Shown: positions 27,386 through 42,500 of the stretch, in pieces
Position numbering within the stretch: position 1 is the stretch's first letter
Layout: each line of letters begins with the position of its first letter
Source of the DNA: an uncultured Candidatus Poseidoniales archaeon
GTDB lineage: Archaea; Thermoplasmatota; Poseidoniia; Poseidoniales; Poseidoniaceae
Assembly (NCBI GenBank): GCA_905181785.1
Contig: CAJIZC010000017.1
Span: 35,140 to 99,139 of the forward strand
DNA: 64,000 bases
Direction of reading: 5' to 3'
The notes under the pieces: generated by a model
The model's input: the letters and a program-made list of their open reading frames with translations, nothing else
The model's database searches: none
Told to the model about the DNA's origin: nothing
Position numbers and translations under genes: made by a program

Positions 27386-27784
27386 ATGGCCAAGCGATTG
27401 TCAAAAGCCCTGAGGGGCAAGCGCCGTTGGGTTGGGGTTGGTTTTCCATCAGCGATTCAAGATCGCAGCGATGCGGTATCTGTGATCGAGGCCGCCTTTG
27501 CACACATACGTACAGAGAAAGGAATCCGCTTGATGGATTTCCACGAACACTCTTCTGCCCAAGGGCAAACGACGCAGCAGCATTTGGAGGCTGAAGGTTC
27601 ACCAATCGAGCCCTTGTCGTACGGTGTTCTTCAGGTCCCTCACGAGATTTACTCTCAAGTCCTTGAATTGACTCGAGCGGAGGATTCGTTAAAGAACCGT
27701 TCAATCTTCAGCATTACTTCAAGCGGGAAAATCCGCTTGGTAAGGGAGCGTCTGGGTCTGGTGCGCCCCCCTCGTCGCCGGTGA
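27386..27784 (+). CDS. possible RNase P protein subunit (Pop5/Rpp14-like)
   Basis: A 132-residue basic protein. The order of features is compatible with the archaeal Pop5/Rpp14 subunit of RNase P: a basic N-terminus (MAKRLSKALRGKRRWVGVGF), an alternating strand-helix core with EAAFAHI, a GVLQVPHEIYSQVLELTRA helix, and a C-terminal ITSSGKIRLVRERL strand-helix where family members have a conserved SGTI motif. This is a weak match from memory. The ATG at 27386 is 55 nt from the divergent membrane-protein start. If not Pop5, it is an unassigned RNA-binding-like small basic protein. Confidence 0.55.
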   Translation: MAKRLSKALRGKRRWVGVGFPSAIQDRSDAVSVIEAAFAHIRTEKGIRLMDFHEHSSAQGQTTQQHLEAEGSPIEPLSYGVLQVPHEIYSQVLELTRAEDSLKNRSIFSITSSGKIRLVRERLGLVRPPRRR

Positions 27785-27821
27785 CCACTACGTTCATGAG
27801 ACAAAAGCAGCAGGCCACATC

Positions 27822-28325
27822 ATGGCTGGCGGTGGAACGGCTCCAAGCATGAAAATGAGCGATGTGTTCATTCTCATTGGGATGAGCATCGTCGTTGGAG
27901 GCTTCATCATGCATGCATGGGTGACGCCAATCGCCCTCGATGGAGATCAACCAACCCTCGAAAGCGGCGCATCCTTGTTGAAATCCGATACCCTTGCGTT
28001 TGATGTCGAAGCCTTGAATGAATCCAGAGTTGTGATTCAAATTTACGACGAAGACGACGCCCTCGTGTTCAATGAAGCATGGACGCTCGCAGCAGGTGAC
28101 AACATCGATTATGAATTCGAAGCCAGCGATGGCGGGTTTTACACTTACATGGTGACGTTTGAAAGCGGTGAAGGTGAAGTGTTGGTGAACGTCGGTCGGG
28201 CGACCATGCTTGACTTCATCGCCTATCCGTTTGGCATCGCCTTCATCGGGTTTGGGTTGTACAAGCGGAACCTCGAAAACGAAGCCTTCAGCGAAGCAGT
28301 TCTCGATGCAGAACTCGAAGCTTAA
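27822..28325 (+). CDS. membrane protein with small extracytoplasmic beta domain
   Basis: A 167-residue protein: N-terminal helix (about 13-35), a beta-rich external domain with NESRVVIQIYDEDDALVF, then a second helix (about 127-146) and an acidic tail. No family recognised. Its stop overlaps the stop of the convergent fusion gene at 28322. It follows the Pop5-like gene by 37 nt. Confidence 0.65.
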   Translation: MAGGGTAPSMKMSDVFILIGMSIVVGGFIMHAWVTPIALDGDQPTLESGASLLKSDTLAFDVEALNESRVVIQIYDEDDALVFNEAWTLAAGDNIDYEFEASDGGFYTYMVTFESGEGEVLVNVGRATMLDFIAYPFGIAFIGFGLYKRNLENEAFSEAVLDAELEA

Positions 28326-29794
28326 TCAACAGAAAATAGTGGCCATTTAAGGTCTTCACCGTCTGGGACCGCAACGGTTTCATGGCGATCATTTCTAAGC
28401 ACCAAATTCCCTTGCGCATCAAGGTCTTCGATGAACCATTTTTCATTCCTATAGAACGGGCTCCCAAGGATTTCTTGGCTACGAATAAGTTCACCCAACA
28501 ACACGGTGCGATGTTCCTCCATCGGTGCTCCTCTCACCCTCGGGTGGTGTTCAAAATACGAGGCGATTATGGCATGAAGCACACGCTCATACTGCCCAAC
28601 TTCCAGCTCGGGAATTGCGCCAAATAAATGCGCGATTGGAAACGATGGCTTAGCGGATTGTGCGGAGGCGAAATTGACGCCAATGCCGACAACGATTTTA
28701 CTTTGTTCACCCTTGCTTGTACCTTCCACTAAAACGCCAGCAACTTTCCCAACACCCTCTCCTGTGGCCTGAATCACGTCATTCGGCCATTTGAGCGCCA
28801 TTGAGGCCTCATTGACATTCAGAATGCGATGGGTGGCGATCACGGCATGGCCCGCCAGTATTTGCATGAGGCCTGGGCTCATGTTAGGGGTGCCTAGAGC
28901 AAGCGTCCAGGTGCCGGCAAAGCACCTCCGTTCGCTCGACCAGGATCTCCCGCGCCGACCGCGCCCGGATGTTTGCCGCAGTGCGGTGAACAAATCACCA
29001 ACTGAATCGCTTTGTTCAAGCGCTGATTGATTGGTCGAGGCAAGGGACTCAAATCGATGTATGGATGCAAAGGTGTATGGATTCCAGACCGCTATGACGC
29101 GTAGGCCATCACCCTCATCGAACGCATGCTTCGAAACGCACCGAGCAGCGAAGCCGTTTTTTTGCGCTTCCTGTTCAGCATGTAGACCTCTTTCATTCCC
29201 GCTCACTAAGAGCAAAATGATTCCGTTTTTAGAGAGAAGTTGGTTTTCGCTTACTTGGGTCATGAGCCTCGATACGAGCCCTTTGTCATCGGTGTCCAGC
29301 AACGCTGCTTCTTCAAGCGGGCCAAGCACCTCCTCTACAGAGGAATCATGGCTCAGGTAGGGGAGGTTCCACACCACTACATCATGAGGTTGAGTGCCCG
29401 ACCATTGTTGGACTGAACCATCAGCTCTTGGTCCGGGTCCGCCTTCATGGACGTCAACATCGTGGCGGAGGTGCTTGGCATTGGCCTTGGTGGCAGCCAC
29501 GGCGTAAGGATTGATGTCGCAGGCCCGAACACGATAACCGAGGCTCGCTGCGTAAAGCGAAACTGCACCCGATCCACATCCGATTTCAAGTAATTTCTGT
29601 CCTTTCCCGGGCCCTAAACCCCTCAGCGTTTGGCAGAGTAAATCTGTGTCCTCTCTGGGGGGGTAAACGGTGGGTGGAATTGTAAGGTCGAAGGCGGCTC
29701 CATCAGGGGTCATCCAGTTCGTGCGTGTTGCGGGTCGTTCGAGGCGAGAAATTTCGGCCTCGGAGTCGCCTGCACCAAAGATACCTTCCTCCAT
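28322..29794 (-). CDS. fusion: HemK/PrmC-like methyltransferase + biotin-protein ligase
   Basis: A 490-residue two-domain protein from ATG 29794. Residues about 35-240 form a class I methyltransferase: YPPREDTDLL, SAM motif EIGCGSGAV (70-78), DINPYAV and NLPY at 143-146, where HemK/PrmC/HemK2 enzymes have NPPY, so catalytic competence needs checking. Residues about 245-490 are a biotin-protein ligase catalytic domain: GRGRRGRSW (277-285), KWPND (335-339), KVAGVLVE (350-357), with a C-terminal SH3-like end. The ligase could biotinylate the carrier at 12830-13237. Why a glutamine-methyltransferase-like domain is joined to it is not known. An upstream TTG at 29821 is a less likely start. Confidence 0.88.
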   Translation of the reverse strand: MEEGIFGAGDSEAEISRLERPATRTNWMTPDGAAFDLTIPPTVYPPREDTDLLCQTLRGLGPGKGQKLLEIGCGSGAVSLYAASLGYRVRACDINPYAVAATKANAKHLRHDVDVHEGGPGPRADGSVQQWSGTQPHDVVVWNLPYLSHDSSVEEVLGPLEEAALLDTDDKGLVSRLMTQVSENQLLSKNGIILLLVSGNERGLHAEQEAQKNGFAARCVSKHAFDEGDGLRVIAVWNPYTFASIHRFESLASTNQSALEQSDSVGDLFTALRQTSGRGRRGRSWSSERRCFAGTWTLALGTPNMSPGLMQILAGHAVIATHRILNVNEASMALKWPNDVIQATGEGVGKVAGVLVEGTSKGEQSKIVVGIGVNFASAQSAKPSFPIAHLFGAIPELEVGQYERVLHAIIASYFEHHPRVRGAPMEEHRTVLLGELIRSQEILGSPFYRNEKWFIEDLDAQGNLVLRNDRHETVAVPDGEDLKWPLFSVD

Positions 29795-29952
29795 TGTTGG
29801 CCCCGATTTTGGCGAGTTCAACTTGGGCTATATTGCTAACTGATGAAGAAAAACCGTGCAACCCCGACGATATTGGCGGATTGCTTGAATCTGGGTTTGC
29901 TTGAAATACATTGACTGTGGTCGATTTTACCACGAAGCATCGCCGCCGCAAC

Positions 29953-29960
29953 CTATATGA
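29953..29960 (+). promoter_or_regulatory. TATA-like box upstream of tRNA-Lys and the rpo cluster
   Basis: CTATATGA lies about 45 nt upstream of the mature tRNA 5' end, which would leave a short 5' leader for RNase P. It could also drive rpoH through read-through. Confidence 0.45.
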
Positions 29961-30000
29961 ACAGTTGGTAAGTCGGGCAGAAAGCCCATAGTGCATTGTT

Positions 30001-30074
30001 GGGCCTGTAGCTCAGTCAGGTAGAGCGTCGGACTTTTAATCCGATGGTCGCGGGTTCGAACCCCGTCAGGCCCG
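30001..30074 (+). tRNA. tRNA-Lys (anticodon TTT)
   Basis: A full cloverleaf: acceptor GGGCCTG pairs with CAGGCCC, then discriminator G. The D arm is GCTC...GAGC, the anticodon stem is TCGGA/TCCGA with loop CTTTTAA giving anticodon TTT, the variable loop is TGGTC and the T arm GCGGG-TTCGAAC-CCCGT. CCA is not encoded. No intron. Confidence 0.95.
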
Positions 30075-30123
30075 CCTGACTGAGCTTCCGGACTGGCACT
30101 GCGGGGCTGAGCGGGGAATTTGG

Positions 30124-30774
30124 ATGGTAGTAAAAAGCGCAACGAAGAAGCGACTCATGGAACTCGGCGTCTCCGAGGAATTTGCACACAAACTTGCAAC
30201 GGACCGCAACATGACCGACATCAAGGCGATGTCTTCGGACGAAATTGCCTCCACCCTCGGTGAATCAAAGGATTCTGAACAATTCATCAGCACAATGTCC
30301 ATCATCGCTGAACAGGGTTCACGCCGACGTGCAGCGAAAAAGAGCAAGAAAATCACCATTCGATCAAAGGCAATCGATGACTTCGACCGCCCTGAAATCA
30401 CCCTCCGTTTCAACGCCCTCAACCACGAACTGGTCCCTCACCAGGAACTGATTGGAGCTGCAAACATCTCCGAAGAAGAACAATACAAACTCGAAAGCGA
30501 GGCCCTCGCTCCATGGAACATGGTCCAGCCTGATGAAGACACAGGCGAAGACCGACTTGCTAAGGAATGGCTCCCTAAGATTTTGATCACCGACCCGGTT
30601 GTTCAAGTCATCAAGGAACTTTCAGAAGCAGAGGACGGCAAGCAACTCGCTGCTGACCCAGACCACAAACCCCTCGCCGCCGGTTGGATCGCTGACCGTG
30701 TGTTGAAAGTCGTCCGCCAATCCCCGTCGGCGGGACGATCTGTAGCCTACCGCCTGATTGTGGAAGGTAACTGA
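30124..30774 (+). CDS. rpoH: RNA polymerase subunit H (Rpb5 C-terminal-like) with N-terminal extension
   Basis: A 216-residue protein. The C-terminal part (about 100-216) is RpoH: NHELVPHQELI, LPKILITDPVVQVI and a KVVRQSPSAGRSVAYRLIV end, as in archaeal H/eukaryotic Rpb5. Archaeal RpoH is usually about 80 residues; the first 90 or so here are extra. That extension starts [15 protein letters not shown] and is clearly related to the N-terminus of RpoA'' in this window. First gene of the RNA polymerase operon, 12 nt before rpoB. No other fold recognised in the extension, which may be a helix-hairpin-helix-like module. Confidence 0.92.
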   Translation: MVVKSATKKRLMELGVSEEFAHKLATDRNMTDIKAMSSDEIASTLGESKDSEQFISTMSIIAEQGSRRRAAKKSKKITIRSKAIDDFDRPEITLRFNALNHELVPHQELIGAANISEEEQYKLESEALAPWNMVQPDEDTGEDRLAKEWLPKILITDPVVQVIKELSEAEDGKQLAADPDHKPLAAGWIADRVLKVVRQSPSAGRSVAYRLIVEGN

Positions 30775-30786
30775 GGAGGGATTATC

Positions 30787-33700
30787 ATGCAAGAAATTAT
30801 TCAATCATTTTTCAAAGAACGCAGCCTTGTCAACCACCAACTTGCATCGTATGACGATTGCATCCCCGCCGGTGATAACAACCTCTCCCGAATGGAGAAG
30901 ATTATTCGTAACATCCGAGTCGGAACCGATGAGGAAATCGACGACGACGATGGCGGATTCATCAAGCTCGACGTCGTGGACCAAGACATTACCATTCGTC
31001 TCAAGAACATCCAACTCGGCGAACCAACCATCCGTGAAGCAAACGGTGCAGAACACCCATCCACCCCTATGGAATGCCGCTTGCGCAAGTTGACTTACAT
31101 GTCTCCTGTCACCATCGACTTCCAAATCTTCCGAAACGGAGTCCGTTCTCCTAAGGAAGAAGGTGTACAAGTCGGCAGCATGCCAATCATGGTCCGTTCG
31201 AAGCGATGCAACTTGCACGCTGGGCACATTGCAGGCGACCGCCAACTCTACCCAACCACCTCGACTGAAGACTCCGCACTGTGGGACGACCTCCTACGAA
31301 AGAAGGGCGAAGACCCACTCGACCCTGGAGGCTACTTCATCATCAACGGAACCGAACGTGTTCTCATCTCCATGGAAGACCTCGCACCGAACCGCGTCAC
31401 TGTTGAAATCAACAAGCGGTACGCAAAGCGAACAGAAGTCGCTAAGATTTTCTCTCAAAAAGACGGTATGCGAAAACCACTCAACGTCGAAAAGCGACGA
31501 GACGGTATGCTCATGGTTAAGATCAGCACTGCAGGAACCACAGCCATCCCCGTTGTGCTCCTCATGCGCGCCCTTGGTATCGAAAACGACCAAGAAGTGT
31601 TCCAAGCCATCGCTGGTCCTACTGAGACCTTCAAGTACATCGTTGCGAACCTAAACGAAGTCAACGACAATGAAGAGTACGCTGTTCAATCGATGACCGA
31701 AGCTCACGAATGGTTGCAGAAGAAATTCGCAGCCGGACAGCAACGTGAATACCGAGAGCAACGGGTCAACCAACTGCTTGACCGTGAACTGCTTCCTCAC
31801 TTGGGCGACCAACCTGGTGCCCGTAAGAAGAAGGCTATCTTCCTTGGCCGCATCGTTCGCCAAGTGCTCGAAATGGCCCTTAACAACAAAGAGCCAAACG
31901 ACAAGGACCACTACGCAAACAAGCGAGTTCGCTTGGCTGGTGACCTGGTCGAAGATTTGTTCCGAGTCTCCTCTGGGCAACTTGCACGTGACTTGAAGTA
32001 CCAACTTGAGCGACACCACAACCGAAAGCGAGAACTGAAAATCACCTCTTGCCTTCGCCCCGATGTTCTCACATCCAAGATCATGCACGCATTGGCAACA
32101 GGAAACTGGGTCGGTGGCCGCTCTGGTGTCAGCCAGTTGCTCGACCGAACAACCTACCTTGCTTCGCTCTCGCACATGCGCCGTGTCACCTCACCGCTTG
32201 TTCGAAGCCAACCTCACTTCGAAGCACGTGACCTGCACCCGACGCAGTGGGGCCGCTTGTGCCCCAACGAGACCCCTGAAGGTCAGAACTGTGGCCTGGT
32301 CAAGAACGCAGCACAAATGATTGACATTTCAGAACACATCAGCGAAATTGAAGTTCGTCAACAACTCGACGAACTCGATGTCTTCGAACCGGACGACTGG
32401 ACCTCGGGTGACCGCGTTCACGTCAACGGTGACATCTATGGTATTCACAAGAACGGTAAGAACTTGGTTCGCCACTTCAAATCAGCTCGCCGACGTGGAA
32501 CCATCCCTGCTGAAGTTTCCATCCGCTACGACAAGGAAAACAAGGACATCTTCATCAACACCGACAAAGGCCGTATTCTGCGACCATTGTTGATCTTGTA
32601 CGACGGTGCTCCTCGTTTGACCGGTGCTCACTTGCAAGCCCTTCGCGATGGTGAAATGACCTTCAAGCAACTTGTCAACGAAGGCATCGTGGAATGGGTC
32701 GACGCTGAAGAAGAAGAAGACCTTCTCATCACACCTCGTCCGTTTGTGCTGCCAGAAACCGTTACCGAAGGCCCACTTGCTGGACGCCCACTGACCAACG
32801 AAAACGTTGAGTGGACCAACCTTGGCGAGCCTGGTGCTGACGTCGCTGAACTCAAGGTGAAAGTTCGCATGCCAAACAACGCATGGGAAATTGCCGACAT
32901 CAATGTTGACTTGCTTTACACCGAAGAACACACTCACTGTGAAATCGATCCACAGCTTGTGCTCGGTGTTTGTGCGTCGTTGATTCCATACCCTGAACAC
33001 AACTCTACCCCCCGTGTTACTGGTGGAACTGCAATGGTCAAGCAATCTCTGGGTCTGCCAAGCGCAAACTACCGAATGCGCCCTGACACCCGTGCTCACA
33101 TCCTCCACTACCCGCACCGTTCGATCACTCGAACCAACGCCATGGAGACCACGAACTTCGACGAGCGCCCCGGCGGTCAGAACTTCATCGTGGCCATCAT
33201 GTCCTTGCACGGCTACAACATGCAAGACGCTGTCATCATGAACCGAGGATCAGTCAACCTCGGACTTGGTCGCTCAACCTTCAACCGTACCTACAACGCT
33301 GAACGCCGAAGATTCCCTGGCGGTCAAGTTGAAGAAATCGAAAGGCCAGGAAGCTCGCTTCAAGAAGTCAAGGGCCTCAAGCCCGAGGAAGCCTACCGCC
33401 ACTTGGAAGCTGACGGTTTGCCGCTCCCTGAGAAGGAACTCATTGGCGGCGAAGTTTTGGTCGGTAAGACAAGCCCTCCGCGGTTCCTCGAAGAATCCGC
33501 TGGTGGTGCATTCTTGCTCGCCCAGGAACGCCGTGAATCATCCATGCTCGTTCGCCACGGTGAGCGAGGATGGGTCGACAACGTCTATGTCACAGAATCC
33601 CTTGACTCCGGTCGCTTGGTTCGTGTCATGGTTCGAAGCCACAAGGTCCCTGAAGTCGGTGACAAGTTCGCTTCTCGCCACGGACAAAAAGGTGTCATTG

Positions 33701-34391
33701 GACGCCTTGTTAATCCTGAGGACATGCCGTTCACCGCAGATGGTGTCGTGCCAGACCTCATCATCAACCCGCACGCTATCCCATCGAGAATGACCGTGGC
33801 TCACGTCTTGGAAATGATTGGTGGAAAGGTTGGAGCACTCGAAGGCCGCCGAATCGATGGAACTGCGTTCCGTGGAGAAAAGGAAGGCAGCCTACGTGAC
33901 GGCTTGGTCCGCAATGGACTCGCTCACACCGGCCGTGAAACCATGATCAACGGTGAAACTGGCGAAGTCTACCCCGCCGAAATCTTCGTTGGATGCATCT
34001 ACTACCAACGCCTGCACCACTTGGTGTCGTCGAAGATTCACGCCCGTTCCCGTGGCCGTGTTCAAATCCTCACCCGTCAACCGACCGAAGGTCGTGCCCG
34101 ACAAGGTGGATTGCGATTCGGTGAAATGGAACGTGACTGCCTGATTGCGCACGGTGCTTCCATGGTCATCAAGGACCGTCTCTTGGACGAATCCGATGGT
34201 ATTGACATGTACGTCTGCGCTCAATCTGGACACATTGCTTGGTACGATCCAAAGCGAAGAACCTACGTCAGCCCGATCCACGGCGACGGTGCGGAAGTGT
34301 ACAAGGTGCAAACCTCGTACGCATTCAAGCTGCTCTTGGACGAGATGAAGAGTTTAGGTGTTGCCATGAGACTCGAACTGGAGGACCGAAG

Positions 34392-34395
<4 letters not shown>
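30787..34395 (+). CDS. rpoB: DNA-directed RNA polymerase subunit B (unsplit)
   Basis: A 1202-residue second-largest subunit, undivided (many methanogens and halophiles have B' and B''). Landmarks: fork and protrusion regions, the GKVGALEGRRIDGTAF segment, hybrid-binding KFASRHGQKG, and the C-terminal GEMERDCLIAHG. Catalyses RNA synthesis together with A' and A''. ATG 30787 follows GAGG. The stop overlaps the rpoA1 start (ATGA). The C-terminal zinc clamp region has few cysteines (MYVCAQSGH), looking reduced compared with typical archaeal RpoB. That is an observation only. Confidence 0.97.
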
Positions 34396-39157
<4,762 letters not shown>

Positions 39158-39201
39158 TTGTCCAACCATGAGAAACAAAGTGGAGTATGGAGGAATAAAA
39201 T

Positions 39202-39501
39202 ATGGATCTAAGCCGACAACTGAAAAACGCAATTGCAACTGGAAACCTACGATTTGGCCAACGCCAAGCGCTCGACGCTTGCGCCCGCGGTGAAGCAAAA
39301 CTCATCATTCTAGCAGCTAACTGTCCGACCGAATTCGCAGATGACCTGCACGCTCGTCACCCAGAAGTGACAAAGTTCCGTGCAAGCATGGTCAACCGTG
39401 AACTTGGAATCGCTTGTGGTAAGCCGTTCTCGGTTTCCACCCTCAGCATCATCGATGCCGGTGACAGCGATTTGTTGACCCTTGAAAGCAACATCGAGTG
39501 A
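39202..39501 (+). CDS. rpl30e: ribosomal protein L30e
   Basis: A 99-residue L30e of the L7Ae/L30e/S12e fold: N-terminal MDLSRQLKNAIATGNLRFGQRQAL, a central KLIILAANCPTEF strand-turn and a C-terminal ELGIACGKPFSVSTLSIID strand. An excellent ribosome site GGAGGAA lies 8 nt upstream. The archaeal cluster usually continues with nusA, but here it is followed by a surface-protein gene on the same strand. Confidence 0.95.
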   Translation: MDLSRQLKNAIATGNLRFGQRQALDACARGEAKLIILAANCPTEFADDLHARHPEVTKFRASMVNRELGIACGKPFSVSTLSIIDAGDSDLLTLESNIE

Positions 39502-39581
39502 AGCCTAGCCCTCTGTGAGGGAAGAAATGGCCACACCCAATCAATGGAAGCCTTCATGGCCTTTGGGCTCAACGAAAGGTC

Positions 39582-42500
39582 ATGCGTACCTCTTGGCTTC
39601 GCTCCGCTGCGTGCTTGTTGACTGTATTGATGTTAGCGTCTCTGCTTTTACCGATGGCAGAACCATCTGCTCGTAACGCTGCAGAACCATCCTCGGTTCT
39701 TGAACCGCTCAACACAATTCAACGCATTCAGGCTGGCGCCAGCACGGCGAACCCAATGCTCGTTGCGGGTGGCACACCTTCAGGTGCTGAATTTGTGGAA
39801 TCCTTGGAATACGCACCTGGCATGTATGCATTTGGCGGCACATGGAACACAAGCAACGCCCAATCACTGAACTTTGGTGGAAACACGCTCGCTCCAACCA
39901 GTCCATACGGCCAAGAATTCTTTATGGCAGCCGTCGACAGTTCTGGCCAATACCAATATGTGAAGGGTGCTAATCACAACATGCAAGGCAACCCTGGCGT
40001 CTCCATCTTCAGCGATATTGCTGTTGGTATGGGTGGCGAAGTTGTGGTCGCTGGTCTTTATTCGGGAGCCATTCAATTTGGTTCCGTTACCATTGCTACC
40101 GCCGCTACGGATGGATTCATCGCAATGACAGATCCAAGCGGTCAGTGGTTGTGGGCTCATTCCTTCCAAACCGTGGTCAACAACTCGCAAGAGTTCAGTC
40201 AAATTGATCACATCACCATCGACCAGATGGGCGATGTGATTGTTACTGGCGTACACCAAGGCGAAACAGATTTTGGAGGCACCTCATTCAACGTGAGCGA
40301 TCAAGAGGTCTTTGTCGCTAAAATCAACGGTCAACAAGGCATTCTGACCTGGGCCACATCAGGAGGCGGTGTTGGAAATCAAATCACAGGCGGTGTTGCT
40401 GTTGACTCAATCGGGAACATTTACGTTGCTGGTGTGACCTTCACCAACATGATTTTCGGGGGCAATTCTTACGCTCCTTCTGGGACCAGTGATACATTTT
40501 TGCTGAACCTCGATTCCTCTGGTGTGGTCAAATGGTTGACCGGTATGGGCACTCCAAACCAAGACACTCAAGTGACTGCGGTTCGAATGAGCCAGAACGA
40601 TGATTTGTACCTCGGCGGCCTCTATGACGGCACCCTTCAAGGGACTGGCCCATCTGGCGCTTGGTCAATCACGGCCAATCAAGGTCAGCAAGATGCCTTT
40701 GTTCTGAAAAATCCATTCAACACCCTGTCCGCCCAAACGAGTTGGGCTTCAACGGGTGGCAGTTCCTCAACTGATACGGTTCGGGACCTTGCCATCAATT
40801 CCATGAACGAAGTCTTCATTGTGAACGTCATCGATGCAACCTTCACAGGTGGCAGCCAGTCGGCCGTTGTCGCTGGGAACTTTGACGGCATGGTGGCGGG
40901 CCTTTCGGCGACTGGTGCTTGGGATTGGATGGAAACCACAGGCAGCGCTGCCTACGAAGTGCTCTACTCCATTGCCATCAATGAATCAGACATCGTAACC
41001 GTTGGTGGTGGTGTTGGTGGCGGTACCATGAACAAAGGCCCTCTCTCTGTCACTGCAGCAAGCAGTTGGGATGCCATGTTGTGGTCGCTTGATCCCAGTT
41101 CCAAGAAGGATGCTGACGTTGACGGCGTGCCTGATTATTCTGACAATTGCCCAAACACCTCCAACCCTACGCAAGCCAACACCGATGGCGACTTAGATGG
41201 GGATGCGTGTGATTCCGATGACGATAACGACGGTTTGACCGATAACTTCCCAGATTTGTGCCCCCGTGGCGGTCAATTCAATTGGACCAGCTCTCAAGAC
41301 GCCTCGAACCCCTCGGCGTCAACCGATTGGGACAACGACGGTTGCAAAGATGACTCAGAAGATTCGGACGATGATAACGATCAAATTGACGACGTCGACG
41401 ACAACTGCCAATGGACTTCCTACGATCCACCGCGACCCACATGGGTTTCCAATTCAGCTTCAGACATCGATGGCGACGGATGCCGAGACAGCGATGAAGA
41501 CACAGATGACGATGCGGATGGCTTTGATGACGTGGGCGATGACTGCCCAACCGTTTCAGGGACTTCGCTGAATGGAACACAAGGTTGCCTTGATTCAGAC
41601 GGCGATTCATGGGCAGACGATTTCGATGACTGTCCGAACCAAGCAGGTGACTCCACCCTCGGTGGTAAGAACGCTTGTCCCGATGCTGACGGTGATGGCT
41701 GGGCAGATGTTGATGACGCTTTCGACGATGATGCAACTCAGTGGGCTGATGCTGACAGCGATGGCTACGGTGACAACCCACAAGGCACCACTCCAGACGA
41801 CTGTGCAAACCAAGCTGGAACCTCAACAGTGGACCGTGTTGGTTGCTTCGATGCCGATGAAGACGGCTATTCTGATTCCGATGGTTTTTGGTCGACAGAA
41901 GACGGTGCTGACGCATTTGGCAACGATCCGACTCAGTGGTCTGACTTTGATGAAGATGGATTCGGTGACAACTGGGCCAACGATTCTTGGAACGACCGAA
42001 ACCCATCATGGCCAGGTGCTTTCAACCCTGATGTCACCTCTCAAGACGCATGCCCCCTCCAAGCAGGAACCTCCTGGCAGGCAGGCATGATTGGTTGCCC
42101 TGATGCAGACGGTGACGGTTGGTACGATGTGATGGACGCCTTCCCTCAAGAACCAACTCAGTACGCAGACGCAGACGGCGATGGTTTTGGTGACAATCAA
42201 TCTGGGTTTGAACCGGATGCTTGCCCTCAACAAGCTGGAACTTCCACCTTTGACCGTTTTGGCTGCCTCGACAGCGATGGTGATCAACGATCGGACCCAG
42301 ACATCGATTGGATGCCAACTCAAGGCGGCGATGCTTTCCCTTCAGAGCCGACTCAATGGGCTGACGCAGACCTTGATGGCTATGGGGACAATCCTACGGG
42401 TGTCACGCCTGATGATTGCCCAGCGGTTCGTGACACCTCAAGCATTGACCGCTTGGGATGCGCTGACACCGATGGCGACGGGTTCTCTGACCCCGATGCT

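Noticed and set aside
41278..42009. 243-codon minus-strand frame in the second surface protein
   Set aside because: Antisense to calcium-repeat coding, with Arg/His-rich low-complexity content and no ribosome site.
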